Shown: in pieces, positions 7,547 to 15,729 of the stretch
Layout of the letters: each line of letters starts with the position of its first letter
Position numbering within the stretch: the stretch's first letter is position 1
Assembly (NCBI RefSeq): GCF_017352375.1
Contig: NZ_JAFEVR010000009.1
Span: 62,001 to 126,000, forward strand
Source: Mycolicibacterium sp. S2-37
GTDB lineage: Bacteria; Actinomycetota; Actinomycetes; Mycobacteriales; Mycobacteriaceae
Direction of reading: 5' to 3'
Length of the DNA stretch: 64,000 nucleotides
Translations under genes and position numbers: made by a program
Notes under the pieces: model-generated
Database searches by the model: none
Seen by the model: only the letters and a program-made list of their open reading frames with translations
Told to the model about the DNA's origin: nothing

Positions 7547-9418
7547 TCAGCCCCGCAGCACCGGTTCGAGGGCGTCGAGCACCGCGGGATCCTCGATGGT
7601 CGACGGTAGCGGCTCGTCGCGTCCCTCGGCGATCCCGCGCATGGTCTTGCGCAGGATCTTGCCCGACCGGGTCTTCGGGAGCGCCGCGACGATGTCGACG
7701 GTGCGGAAGCACGCCACGGCGCCGATGTCGTCGCGGACCGCGGCCACCAGCTGCTCTTCGAGGCCTTCGGCGGAGGCACCGGTCTTGAGCACCACGAAAC
7801 CGCGCGGGACCTGCCCCTTGATCTCGTCGGCGACACCGATGACCGCGCATTCGGCGACCGCGGGGTGCGTGGCCAGCACCGCTTCGATCGATCCGGCGGA
7901 CATCCGGTGCCCGGCGACGTTGATGACGTCGTCGGTGCGGCCCATCACGAACAGATAACCGTCGGCGTCGAGGTAGCCGCCGTCGCCGGTCAGGTAGTAA
8001 CCGGGGAAGGCAGTCAGATACGCCGCGACGTAGCGGTCGTCGTCACCCCACAGGGTGGGCAGGGTGCCGGGCGGCAGCGGCAGCTTCACGCAGATCGCGC
8101 CCTCCTCGTCCGGTCCGCACTCCGATCCGTCCGGGCGCAGGATGCGTACGTCGTACCCGGGCATCGGTACCGTCGCCGAACCGGGTTTGACCGTGAGCGC
8201 CTCCACACCCATCGGGTCTCCGGCGATGGCCCAGCCCGTCTCGGTCTGCCACCAGTGGTCGATCACCGGGATCCCGAGCTTCTCGGCGGCCCACTGGTAG
8301 GTGGCCGGGTCGAGCCGCTCGCCGGCCTGGAACAGGTACCGCAGCGCGGACAGGTCGTGGTCGGCGATCCGGCGGCCCTCCGGATCCTCCTTCTTGATCG
8401 CACGGATCGCTGTCGGCGCGGTGAACAACACCTTCACCTTGTGGTCGGCGGCCACCCGCCAGAACGCGCCGGCGTCGGGCGTCCCGACCGGTTTGCCCTC
8501 GTAGATCACCGTCGTCGCACCGAGCAACAGCGGCGCGTAGACGATGTAGGAGTGACCGACCACCCAGCCGACATCCGATGCGGCCCAATACACGTCGCCC
8601 GGGGCGGTGTCGTAGAGGTGATGCATGCTCCACAGCAGCGCGACGGCATGGCCGCCGTTGTCGCGGACGATGCCCTTGGGTTTGCCGGTGGTGCCTGAGG
8701 TGTAGAGCACGTAGAGCGGATCGGTTGCGGCCACCGGTACCGGCTCGACGGGTTCGGCCTGAGCGAGCAGCTCGGCCCAGTCGTGATCGCGACCGGCGGT
8801 CAGCGCGCACGGATGGTGTTCGCGCTGCAGGATCACGCACGCGGCAGGCGCGTGGTCGGCCATGTCGAGCGCGGCGTCGAGCATCGGCTTGTATTCGACG
8901 GTGCGCGTGGGCTCGATCCCGCAGGATGCCGACACCACCACCGTCGGCCGGGCGTCGTCGATGCGGGCGGCCAGTTCGTGGCCGGCGAACCCGCCGAACA
9001 CCACCGAGTGCACAGCGCCGAGGCGGGCGCACGCCAGCATGGCGATCAGCGCTTCGGGGACCATCGGCAGATAGATCACGACCCGATCGCCCTTCGCCAC
9101 CCCGAGGTCGCGCAGGACACCGGCGAAGCGCGCCGTCTGGTCGAGCAGCTCGCGGTAGGTGTAGGTGCGCTTGGCGCCCGTGACGGGGGAGTCGTAGATC
9201 AGGGCTGCCTGCTCGCCGCGGCCGGCGTCGACGTGGCGGTCCAGGGCGTTGGCGCAGGTGTTCAGTTCGCCGTCGGGGAACCAGCGATAGAACGGCGGAT
9301 TCGAGTCGTCGAGTATCCGGCTCGGCTCCCGCGTCCAGGTGACGGCCTTGGCGGCCTCGGCCCAGAAGGCTGAAGGGTCAGTGACACTCGCATCGAAGAG
9401 GTCTCGGTAGGCACCCAT
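7547..9418 (-). CDS. prpE: propionyl-CoA synthetase-like acyl-CoA synthetase (PrpE family)
   Basis: A 623-residue AMP-forming acyl-CoA ligase. The adenylate-forming core motif reads YTSGTTGKPKGIVRDNGGH near residue 240. The IEPTRTVEYKPMLD stretch and RDNGGHAVALLWSM are characteristic of PrpE rather than acetyl-CoA synthetase. The C-terminal TRSGKILRKTMR holds the lysine that GNAT enzymes acetylate in this family. Expected reaction: propionate, ATP and CoA to propionyl-CoA, feeding methylcitrate or methylmalonyl metabolism. The ATG at 9418 is preferred to the GTG at 9427. It lies 30 bases downstream of the kdpE stop on the same strand, so read-through from the kdp genes is possible. Confidence 0.82.
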   Translation of the reverse strand: MGAYRDLFDASVTDPSAFWAEAAKAVTWTREPSRILDDSNPPFYRWFPDGELNTCANALDRHVDAGRGEQAALIYDSPVTGAKRTYTYRELLDQTARFAGVLRDLGVAKGDRVVIYLPMVPEALIAMLACARLGAVHSVVFGGFAGHELAARIDDARPTVVVSASCGIEPTRTVEYKPMLDAALDMADHAPAACVILQREHHPCALTAGRDHDWAELLAQAEPVEPVPVAATDPLYVLYTSGTTGKPKGIVRDNGGHAVALLWSMHHLYDTAPGDVYWAASDVGWVVGHSYIVYAPLLLGATTVIYEGKPVGTPDAGAFWRVAADHKVKVLFTAPTAIRAIKKEDPEGRRIADHDLSALRYLFQAGERLDPATYQWAAEKLGIPVIDHWWQTETGWAIAGDPMGVEALTVKPGSATVPMPGYDVRILRPDGSECGPDEEGAICVKLPLPPGTLPTLWGDDDRYVAAYLTAFPGYYLTGDGGYLDADGYLFVMGRTDDVINVAGHRMSAGSIEAVLATHPAVAECAVIGVADEIKGQVPRGFVVLKTGASAEGLEEQLVAAVRDDIGAVACFRTVDIVAALPKTRSGKILRKTMRGIAEGRDEPLPSTIEDPAVLDALEPVLRG

Positions 9419-9448
9419 ACCAGGCACGCTATACCTGTGCCGTCGGCC

Positions 9449-10126
9449 TCACTGCTGGAACCGGTATCCCATGCCCGCCTCGGTCAGCAGATGCACCGGA
9501 TGCGACGGATCGTCTTCGAGTTTGCGCCGCAACTGCGCGAGATACACACGCAGATAATGGGTTTCCTTCGCGTAGGCGGGGCCCCACACCTCGCGCAGCA
9601 GCTCCTCGCGGCCCACGAGTTTGCCCCGGTTTCGCACCAGCATCTCGAGCATGCCCCACTCGGTGGGCGTCAGGTGGACCTCTGCGCCGTTCCTGGTGAC
9701 CCGCTTGGCGGCCAGGTCGACGGTGAACGACGAGGTCTCGACGACGGGTTCGTCGTCACCGGTCGCCGTCGCGCGGCGCACCGCGGCGCGCAGCCGAGCC
9801 AGGAACTCGTCCATGCCGAACGGTTTGGTGACGTAGTCGTCGGCACCGGCGTCGAGCGCTTCCACCTTGTCGGCGGAGTCGGTGCGCGCGGACAGCACGA
9901 TCACCGGTGCGTTCAGCCAGCCGCGCAGGCCGGCGAGCACGTCGATGCCGGACATGTCGGGCAGGCCCAGATCGAGGATCACGACGTCGGGCCGGTGGTC
10001 GGCGGCCGAACGCAGGGCGTCGGCGCCGGTGGCGGCCGTGGTCACCTCGTATCCGCGCACCGAGAGGTTGATCCGCAACGCCCGCAGGATCTGCGGTTCG
10101 TCGTCGATCACCAGCACGCGGGTCAT
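9449..10126 (-). CDS. kdpE: KdpE, OmpR-family response regulator of the Kdp potassium system
   Basis: A 225-residue response regulator: receiver domain (1-120) with acidic pocket D8-D9, phosphoacceptor D52 in VVILDLGLPDMSG and K at 101 or so (VTKPF), followed by a winged-helix OmpR-type DNA-binding domain (130-225; TPTEWGMLEMLVRNRGKLV and YLRVYLAQLRRKLE). Its ATG overlaps the KdpD stop (ATGA). It should activate kdpFABC when phosphorylated by KdpD. OmpR-family proteins bind direct repeats spaced by one helical turn, and such repeats occur upstream of the kdp operon at 17655-17676. Confidence 0.95.
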   Translation of the reverse strand: MTRVLVIDDEPQILRALRINLSVRGYEVTTAATGADALRSAADHRPDVVILDLGLPDMSGIDVLAGLRGWLNAPVIVLSARTDSADKVEALDAGADDYVTKPFGMDEFLARLRAAVRRATATGDDEPVVETSSFTVDLAAKRVTRNGAEVHLTPTEWGMLEMLVRNRGKLVGREELLREVWGPAYAKETHYLRVYLAQLRRKLEDDPSHPVHLLTEAGMGYRFQQ

Positions 10127-12627
10127 GCGCGATCCGCTGCGGCCAGGTCGATCTCGACGGTCAGCCCGCCGCCGGGCGTGTCGGTGGCGGTGACCGTGCC
10201 GCCCATCGCCTCGACGAACCCGCGGGCCACCGACAGCCCGAGTCCGACGCCGCTGCTGGTGTCGTGGTCGCCGAGGCGCTGGAACGCACCGAACACCCGC
10301 TCCTCGGCGCCCCGCGCGATTCCCGGGCCCTCGTCGGCGACGGCGATGAGCACGCGGTCACCGACCCGCCCCGCGGTGACCCGGATCGGGCCGTCCGGCG
10401 CGTACCGCAACGCATTGTCGACGAGGTTCGCGAGCACGCGCTCGAGCAGGCCCCCGTCGGCGGCCACCACGCAGTCGTCGACATCGACCTTGACCCGGTC
10501 GATGCCCAGCTGCCCCGATCCGGTGGTGCCCCTGCTGATCCCGAGCAACGCCCGCTGCACCGTCTCTTCGAGGTAGACCCGCCGGAGCTCGGGTCGCACC
10601 ACACCGGCCGCCAGCCGCGACGAGTCGAGCAGGTTGCCCACCAGTGCGGTCAGCTGGTCGATGGACTCCTCGACGGTCGCGAGCAGTTCGGCGGTGTCTT
10701 CGGCGGAGAAGTCGACGTCCTCGCTGCGCAGGCTGGAGACCGCTGCCTTGGCTCCGGCCAGTGGTGTCCGCAGATCGTGGCTCACCGCCGAGAGCAGCGC
10801 GCGCCGCAATTCGTCGGCGCGGGCGATGGCCTCGGCCTGTCCCGCCTCTTCGGTGAGTTCGCGCTGCCGCACCAATCCGGCGGCCTGTCCGGCGACCGCG
10901 GACAGCACCCGCCGGTCGTGGGCGGCCAGTCTGCGGCCCGACATCAACAGCCAGAACTCGTCGTCGCCGACCTCGATGGCGGTGTCGGCTGTCTCGACGT
11001 CGGCACACGGATCCTCGCCCACACACGCCACGATGCCGGTACCGGCCCGCAGCAGGCTGACGGCGCGCTGTGAGTACGTCTCGCGGACCCGCTCCAACAG
11101 CATGGTGAGATCGGCGCCGCGCAGGACCGAGCCCGCGAACAGGGTGAGCAGTTCGGCTTCGCGGGAGGCGCGGCGCGCTTCGCGGGTCCTGCTCGCGGCG
11201 CTGTCGACGAGTGCGGCGACGGCGACGGCGACGGCCAGCAGCACCACGATCGTCAGCGCGCTGTCGGGCTCGGCGATGGTGAAGGTATGCCGGGGGGTGA
11301 TGAGAAAGTAGTTGAGCAACAGGCCCGAGAACACCGCCGACAGGGCGGCGGGCGCGACACCGCCGAGCAGCGCCACCAGCAGCACGCCGACGAAGAACAG
11401 CGCGCTCTCCCCGGCGACTCCCAGTACGGGATCGAGCCACAGCACGGTGATCGCGCAGATCGCGGCTGGGACGACGAGCGCGGCGAGCCACGACAGGGCG
11501 TGACGATCCCGCGTGGATGCCAGCGGCCGTCGCCCGCCCTGGCGCGCCTCGTCGTGGGTCACCATATGGACGTCGATGGAGCCGGACTGCTGGACGACGG
11601 TGGCGCCGATGCCTTCGTCGACGATGCGGGCCCATCGCGAGCGCCGGGACGTCCCGATGACCAACTGAGTGGCGTTGCGTTCGCGGGCGAAATCCAGCAG
11701 CGCCGCGGGCACGTCATCGCCCACCACGGTGTGCAGCGTCGCCCCGAGGTTGGCGGCGAGTTCACGGATGCGGCCCATCTGCGGCGCGGACAGCCCGGCC
11801 AGGCCGTCCCCGCGCACGACATGCACGACCAGGAGTTCGGCGCTGGACCGCGACGCGATGCGCGACGCACGACGCACGAGTGTCTCGGACTCCGGTCCGC
11901 CGGTGACGGCGACGACGACGCGTTCGCGCGCCTCCCAGGTGTCGGTGATCCGGTTGTCGGAGCGATAGCGTGCCAGCGCGGCGTCGACCTGGTCGGCCAG
12001 CCAGAGCAACGCCAGTTCGCGCAGCGCGGTGAGGTTGCCGCGCCGGAAGTAGTTGCTCAGCGCGGCGTCGATCCGCTCGGCGGCGTAGACGTTGCCGTGG
12101 GAGAGTCTGCGCCGCAACGCTTCCGGTGTGATGTCGACCAGCTCGATCTGGTCAGCGGCGCGCACGACCCCGTCGGGCACCTTCTCCTGCTGTTCGATGC
12201 CGGTGATGCGGGTGACCACGTCGTTGAGGCTCTCGAGGTGTTGGACGTTGACCGTGGAGATCACGGTGATGCCGGCGGCGAGCAGTTCCTCGATGTCCTG
12301 CCAGCGTTTCGGGTTACGGCTGCCCGGGGTGTTGGTGTGGGCCAGTTCGTCGACGAGCACCACCTCGGGCCTGCGGGCCAGCACTGCGTCGACGTCGAGT
12401 TCGGGGAAGCGGGTGCCGCGGTAGCTGACGTAGCGCGGCGGGATGACCTCGATGCCGTCGAGCAGTTCGGCGGTTTTGTGGCGGCCGTGCGTCTCGACCA
12501 CCGCGGCCACCACATCGGTGCCGCGCTCCAGCCGCCGATGCGCTTCACCGAGCATGGCGTAGGTCTTCCCGACGCCGGGCGCTGCGCCGAGGTAGATGCG
12601 CAGCTCCCCGCGTTTCGGCGTGCTCAC
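10123..12627 (-). CDS. kdpD: KdpD, sensor histidine kinase of the Kdp potassium system
   Basis: An 834-residue KdpD. In order: the N-terminal KdpD domain with Walker A GAAPGVGKT at ~14-22 and the DELAHTNTPGSRNPKRWQD motif near 110; a USP-like domain; four membrane helices around 390-480; a GAF-like region; the HisKA box AVSHDLRTPLAGAK near 610; and an HATPase domain (NLVDNALRYAPDG, DEGPGIARG, GVGLGLSVARGF). It senses low potassium or turgor and phosphorylates KdpE. I placed the start at the GTG 12627, close to the conserved RGELRIYLGAAPG; a GTG at 12642 is an alternative. Extensions further upstream read through the palindromic element and are rejected. Confidence 0.93.
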   Translation of the reverse strand: MSTPKRGELRIYLGAAPGVGKTYAMLGEAHRRLERGTDVVAAVVETHGRHKTAELLDGIEVIPPRYVSYRGTRFPELDVDAVLARRPEVVLVDELAHTNTPGSRNPKRWQDIEELLAAGITVISTVNVQHLESLNDVVTRITGIEQQEKVPDGVVRAADQIELVDITPEALRRRLSHGNVYAAERIDAALSNYFRRGNLTALRELALLWLADQVDAALARYRSDNRITDTWEARERVVVAVTGGPESETLVRRASRIASRSSAELLVVHVVRGDGLAGLSAPQMGRIRELAANLGATLHTVVGDDVPAALLDFARERNATQLVIGTSRRSRWARIVDEGIGATVVQQSGSIDVHMVTHDEARQGGRRPLASTRDRHALSWLAALVVPAAICAITVLWLDPVLGVAGESALFFVGVLLVALLGGVAPAALSAVFSGLLLNYFLITPRHTFTIAEPDSALTIVVLLAVAVAVAALVDSAASRTREARRASREAELLTLFAGSVLRGADLTMLLERVRETYSQRAVSLLRAGTGIVACVGEDPCADVETADTAIEVGDDEFWLLMSGRRLAAHDRRVLSAVAGQAAGLVRQRELTEEAGQAEAIARADELRRALLSAVSHDLRTPLAGAKAAVSSLRSEDVDFSAEDTAELLATVEESIDQLTALVGNLLDSSRLAAGVVRPELRRVYLEETVQRALLGISRGTTGSGQLGIDRVKVDVDDCVVAADGGLLERVLANLVDNALRYAPDGPIRVTAGRVGDRVLIAVADEGPGIARGAEERVFGAFQRLGDHDTSSGVGLGLSVARGFVEAMGGTVTATDTPGGGLTVEIDLAAADRA

Positions 12628-12688
12628 CTTGTCATCATCCACCCGCGTGCTTGCCGCCTTCCCGCCGTTCCGGCGTCCCGGCCGTCCC

Positions 12689-12749
12689 GCCGAGTTCTGC
12701 ACCAAGGTCGTGAATCGGCCCGGTTCACAGCCATGGTGCAGAACTCGGC
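12689..12749. repeat. 61-bp near-perfect palindrome between kdpC and kdpD
   Basis: Two 30-base arms (12689-12718 and 12720-12749) pair around one central base with 26 of 30 positions complementary. The outer 16 are perfect (GCCGAGTTCTGCACCA against TGGTGCAGAACTCGGC). It begins 5 bases after the kdpC stop and ends about 62 bases before the kdpD start. It could be a terminator or attenuator separating the transporter genes from the sensor genes, an mRNA-stabilising hairpin, or a dispersed REP-like repeat. There is no U-tract, so a classical intrinsic terminator is not shown. Confidence 0.85.
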
Positions 12750-12754
12750 ACGGG

Positions 12755-13606
12755 CTATCGCCCGTCGAGAGCCAGGTTGAGTTCGAGCACGTTGACGGTC
12801 GGCTCACCGAGGAAGCCCAGGGTGCGGCCCTCGGTGTGGGCGGCGACGAGTGCGCGCACCTGGTCGGGGCTCATTGCGCGGGCTTCTGCCACCCGGTTGA
12901 CCTGGATCTCGGCGTAGGCGGGGGAGATGTGCGAGTCCAGGCCGCTGCCGCTGGCGGTCACGGCGTCGGCCGGCACCTGCGGTTCGGTGATTGCGCCGTG
13001 GATGGGGACGAGGCGGCCGCTGCGGTAGTCCGCACCGGGTTCGGCGCACTCGACACGCACCCCCTGGTAGGTGTCGAGGAACGGGCGTGGCGTGGTGTCG
13101 CACGGCTCGTTGACGCTGATCACCCGCGTCGGCGCGGGGGATGCGATCACCGACAGCACAGCGCCGACACCGCCACCGGTGCAGAACGGCCGGCCGCCGT
13201 TGACACCGTCGAGCTCGCCGATCGCCCGGCTGCGCTGGCACACGGTGGTCAGCAGGCTGGGGCGATCCGGGGTGTCGACGATGTCCTCGGGTCCGAGGTT
13301 GGAGGCGCTGGTGGCCATCGGGTCGTAGCCGTCGCCCGCCGCGGACGGTCGGCCCTGGAAATACTGCGGCAGCGGGGCGCCGTCGGCGTCGGTGTAGAGC
13401 TGGCCGATCAAGCTGCTGCCCACCGGTTTCCCGCCCGATTCGAGGATCGAGCCGTCGGCCTTGTGCTGTAGGCCCGGCAGCTGGGCGATCAACCAGATGA
13501 GGGCGGGGTAGGCCAGACCGAGAACGACGGTCAAGGCCAGCAGCGCACGCAGCGCGGCGGCGTGTTGGCGGACAACGCTGGACATTGGCGACATTGAAGT
13601 GCTCAC
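12755..13606 (-). CDS. kdpC: KdpC, potassium-transporting ATPase subunit C, with a cysteine-rich insertion
   Basis: A 283-residue KdpC with one N-terminal membrane helix (18-42), the GSSLIGQ and FQGRPSA motifs (63-88), and the conserved end (DAVTASGSGLDSHISPAYAE near 214-233, GRTLGFLGEPTVNVLELNLA near 260-279). It stabilises the KdpA-KdpB complex. It is far longer than a standard KdpC of about 190 residues. Between SNLGP (103) and PADAVTASG (212) lies an extra segment of roughly 70 residues with cysteines at 123, 142, 169 and 187, on the outer face of the membrane, where two disulfides are possible. The GTG at 13606 overlaps the kdpB stop; an ATG at 13594 is an alternative. Confidence 0.93.
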   Translation of the reverse strand: MSTSMSPMSSVVRQHAAALRALLALTVVLGLAYPALIWLIAQLPGLQHKADGSILESGGKPVGSSLIGQLYTDADGAPLPQYFQGRPSAAGDGYDPMATSASNLGPEDIVDTPDRPSLLTTVCQRSRAIGELDGVNGGRPFCTGGGVGAVLSVIASPAPTRVISVNEPCDTTPRPFLDTYQGVRVECAEPGADYRSGRLVPIHGAITEPQVPADAVTASGSGLDSHISPAYAEIQVNRVAEARAMSPDQVRALVAAHTEGRTLGFLGEPTVNVLELNLALDGR

Positions 13607-15729
13607 ATTCCCGGGAGGAGGGCGACGACGAGGTCGATCAGTTTGATGCCGATGAACGGCGCGACGATGCCGCCGAGACCGTAGACGGACAGGTTGCGGC
13701 TCAACAGTTTCGAGGCGCTGCCCGGGGTGTAGCGCACACCGCGCAGCGCCAGCGGGATCAACGCCACGATGACGAGTGCGTTGAAGATCACCGCGGACAG
13801 GATCGCCGACTGCGGGCTGTGCAGTCGCATGACATTGAGCAGGTCCAAGCCGGGGAACAGGCCGACGAACAGCGCGGGGATGATCGCGAAGTACTTCGCG
13901 ATGTCGTTGGCGATGGAGAACGTCGTGAGCGCACCGCGGGTGATCAGCAACTGCTTACCGATCTCGACGATCTCGATGAGCTTCGTCGGGTCGGAGTCGA
14001 GGTCGACCATGTTGCCGGCCTCCTTGGCCGCCGACGTGCCGCTGTTCATGGCGACTCCGACGTCGGCCTGCGCCAGGGCCGGAGCGTCGTTGGTGCCGTC
14101 CCCGGTCATCGCGACCAGCTTGCCGCCGGCCTGCTCCCGTTTGATGAGCGCCATCTTGTCCTCGGGCGTCGCTTCGGCGAGGAAGTCGTCGACACCGGCC
14201 TCGTCGGCGATGGCCTTTGCGGTCAACGGGTTGTCGCCGGTGATCATCACGGTGCGGATGCCCATGCGCCGCATCTCGTCGAACCTGTCACGCATACCCG
14301 GCTTGACGACGTCCTTGAGGTGGATGACGCCGAGCAGGCGGGCTGATCCGTCGCGAATCTCCCCGACGGCCAGCGGGGTCCCACCGGCGCCGGAGATGGC
14401 GTCCACGATGTCGCCGAGGTCGGTGGGCACGTCGCCGCCGTGGCTTCGGACCCAGTCGGCCACCGCCGCCGTCGCACCCTTGCGAAGCTGGTGGCCGGGA
14501 AGGTCGACACCGGACATGCGGGTGGCCGCGCTGAACTCGACCCAATGCGCGTCGGTGAGCTCACCGGGAGTGCGGGCGCGCAGCCCGTATTGCTGTTTGG
14601 CGTACACGACGATCGAGCGGCCCTCGGGGGTTTCGTCGGCCAGGCTGGACAACTGGGCGGCGTCGGCGAGCTGCCCCTCCGAGACACCCTGCAGGGCAAT
14701 GAACTCCGACGCTTGCCGGTTCCCGAGCGTGATGGTGCCGGTCTTGTCGAGCAGCAGGGTGTTCACGTCGCCCGCTGCCTCGACCGCGCGTCCCGACATG
14801 GCGAGCACATTGCGCTGGACCAGGCGGTCCATGCCCGCGATTCCGATGGCGGAGAGCAGCGCGCCGATGGTCGTCGGGATGAGGCATACCAGTAGCGCCA
14901 CCATCACGATGCCGGTGATGCCGTTGCCGTCGAGGGCGAGGGTGTCGGGCACACCGGGGTTGTTCGCCTTGGAGTAGATGGCCAGCGGCTGCAGGGTGGC
15001 GACGGCGAACACGAAGATCAGCGTGAGCGCGGCGAGCAGGATGTTGAGCGCGATCTCGTTGGGGGTCTTCTGCCGGTCGGCGCCCTCGACCAGGGCGATC
15101 ATCCGGTCGATGAAGCTCTCACCGGGCTTCTGGGTGATGCGGACGACGATCCGGTCGCTCAGCACGGTGGTGCCGCCGGTGACGGCCGAGCGGTCGCCGC
15201 CGGATTCCCTTATGACGGGCGCAGATTCGCCGGTGATGGCCGATTCGTCCACCGAGGCGATGCCTTCGACGACGTCACCGTCGCCGGGTATCACCTGGCC
15301 CGCCTCGACGACGACGACGTCGCCCTGGCGCAGCAGCGGTGCGGCGACCTCCTCTTCGGCCCCCTCGGCGGTCAGGCGCCGCGCCGTGGTGGACGTTTTC
15401 GCCCTGCGCAGGCTTTCGGCTTGCGCCTTGCCGCGGCCCTCGGCCACGGCCTCGGCGAGATTGGCGAAGACGATGGTCAGCCACAGCCAGACCACGATGA
15501 GCCAGCCGAACCAGCTGGGTCCGGTGACGGCCAGGACCGTACTCCACACCGCCCCGATCTCGACGATGAACATGACCGGGTTGCGCCACAGGGTGCGCGG
15601 GTCGAGCTTGCGCAGCGCTGCGGGCAGCGAACGCAGCAGCATTCTCGGGTCGAGTAAGCCGCCCCGGATGCTTTTGGAGGCTTCGGATTCGGCGACGGTG
15701 GTGCGTGCCGCGACAGCGGTGACGGTCAT
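13603..15729 (-). CDS. kdpB: KdpB, potassium-transporting P-type ATPase catalytic subunit
   Basis: A 708-residue P-type ATPase. The phosphorylation motif DKTGT starts at D328, TGES is at 167-170 in the actuator domain, and the GDGTNDAPALAQADVG hinge lies near 545. The NPVMFIVEIGAVWST start of the first helix is typical of KdpB. It hydrolyses ATP to drive high-affinity potassium uptake through KdpA. The ATG at 15729 overlaps the KdpA stop by 4 bases and its stop overlaps the kdpC GTG, so subunits are translationally coupled. Confidence 0.97.
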   Translation of the reverse strand: MTVTAVAARTTVAESEASKSIRGGLLDPRMLLRSLPAALRKLDPRTLWRNPVMFIVEIGAVWSTVLAVTGPSWFGWLIVVWLWLTIVFANLAEAVAEGRGKAQAESLRRAKTSTTARRLTAEGAEEEVAAPLLRQGDVVVVEAGQVIPGDGDVVEGIASVDESAITGESAPVIRESGGDRSAVTGGTTVLSDRIVVRITQKPGESFIDRMIALVEGADRQKTPNEIALNILLAALTLIFVFAVATLQPLAIYSKANNPGVPDTLALDGNGITGIVMVALLVCLIPTTIGALLSAIGIAGMDRLVQRNVLAMSGRAVEAAGDVNTLLLDKTGTITLGNRQASEFIALQGVSEGQLADAAQLSSLADETPEGRSIVVYAKQQYGLRARTPGELTDAHWVEFSAATRMSGVDLPGHQLRKGATAAVADWVRSHGGDVPTDLGDIVDAISGAGGTPLAVGEIRDGSARLLGVIHLKDVVKPGMRDRFDEMRRMGIRTVMITGDNPLTAKAIADEAGVDDFLAEATPEDKMALIKREQAGGKLVAMTGDGTNDAPALAQADVGVAMNSGTSAAKEAGNMVDLDSDPTKLIEIVEIGKQLLITRGALTTFSIANDIAKYFAIIPALFVGLFPGLDLLNVMRLHSPQSAILSAVIFNALVIVALIPLALRGVRYTPGSASKLLSRNLSVYGLGGIVAPFIGIKLIDLVVALLPGM

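Noticed and set aside
9437..10576. 379-residue plus-strand frame opposite kdpE/kdpD
   Set aside because: Antisense shadow of well conserved two-component genes with no recognisable motif.
11287..12780. 497-residue plus-strand frame opposite kdpD
   Set aside because: High-GC antisense open frame; KdpD motifs on the minus strand are unambiguous.
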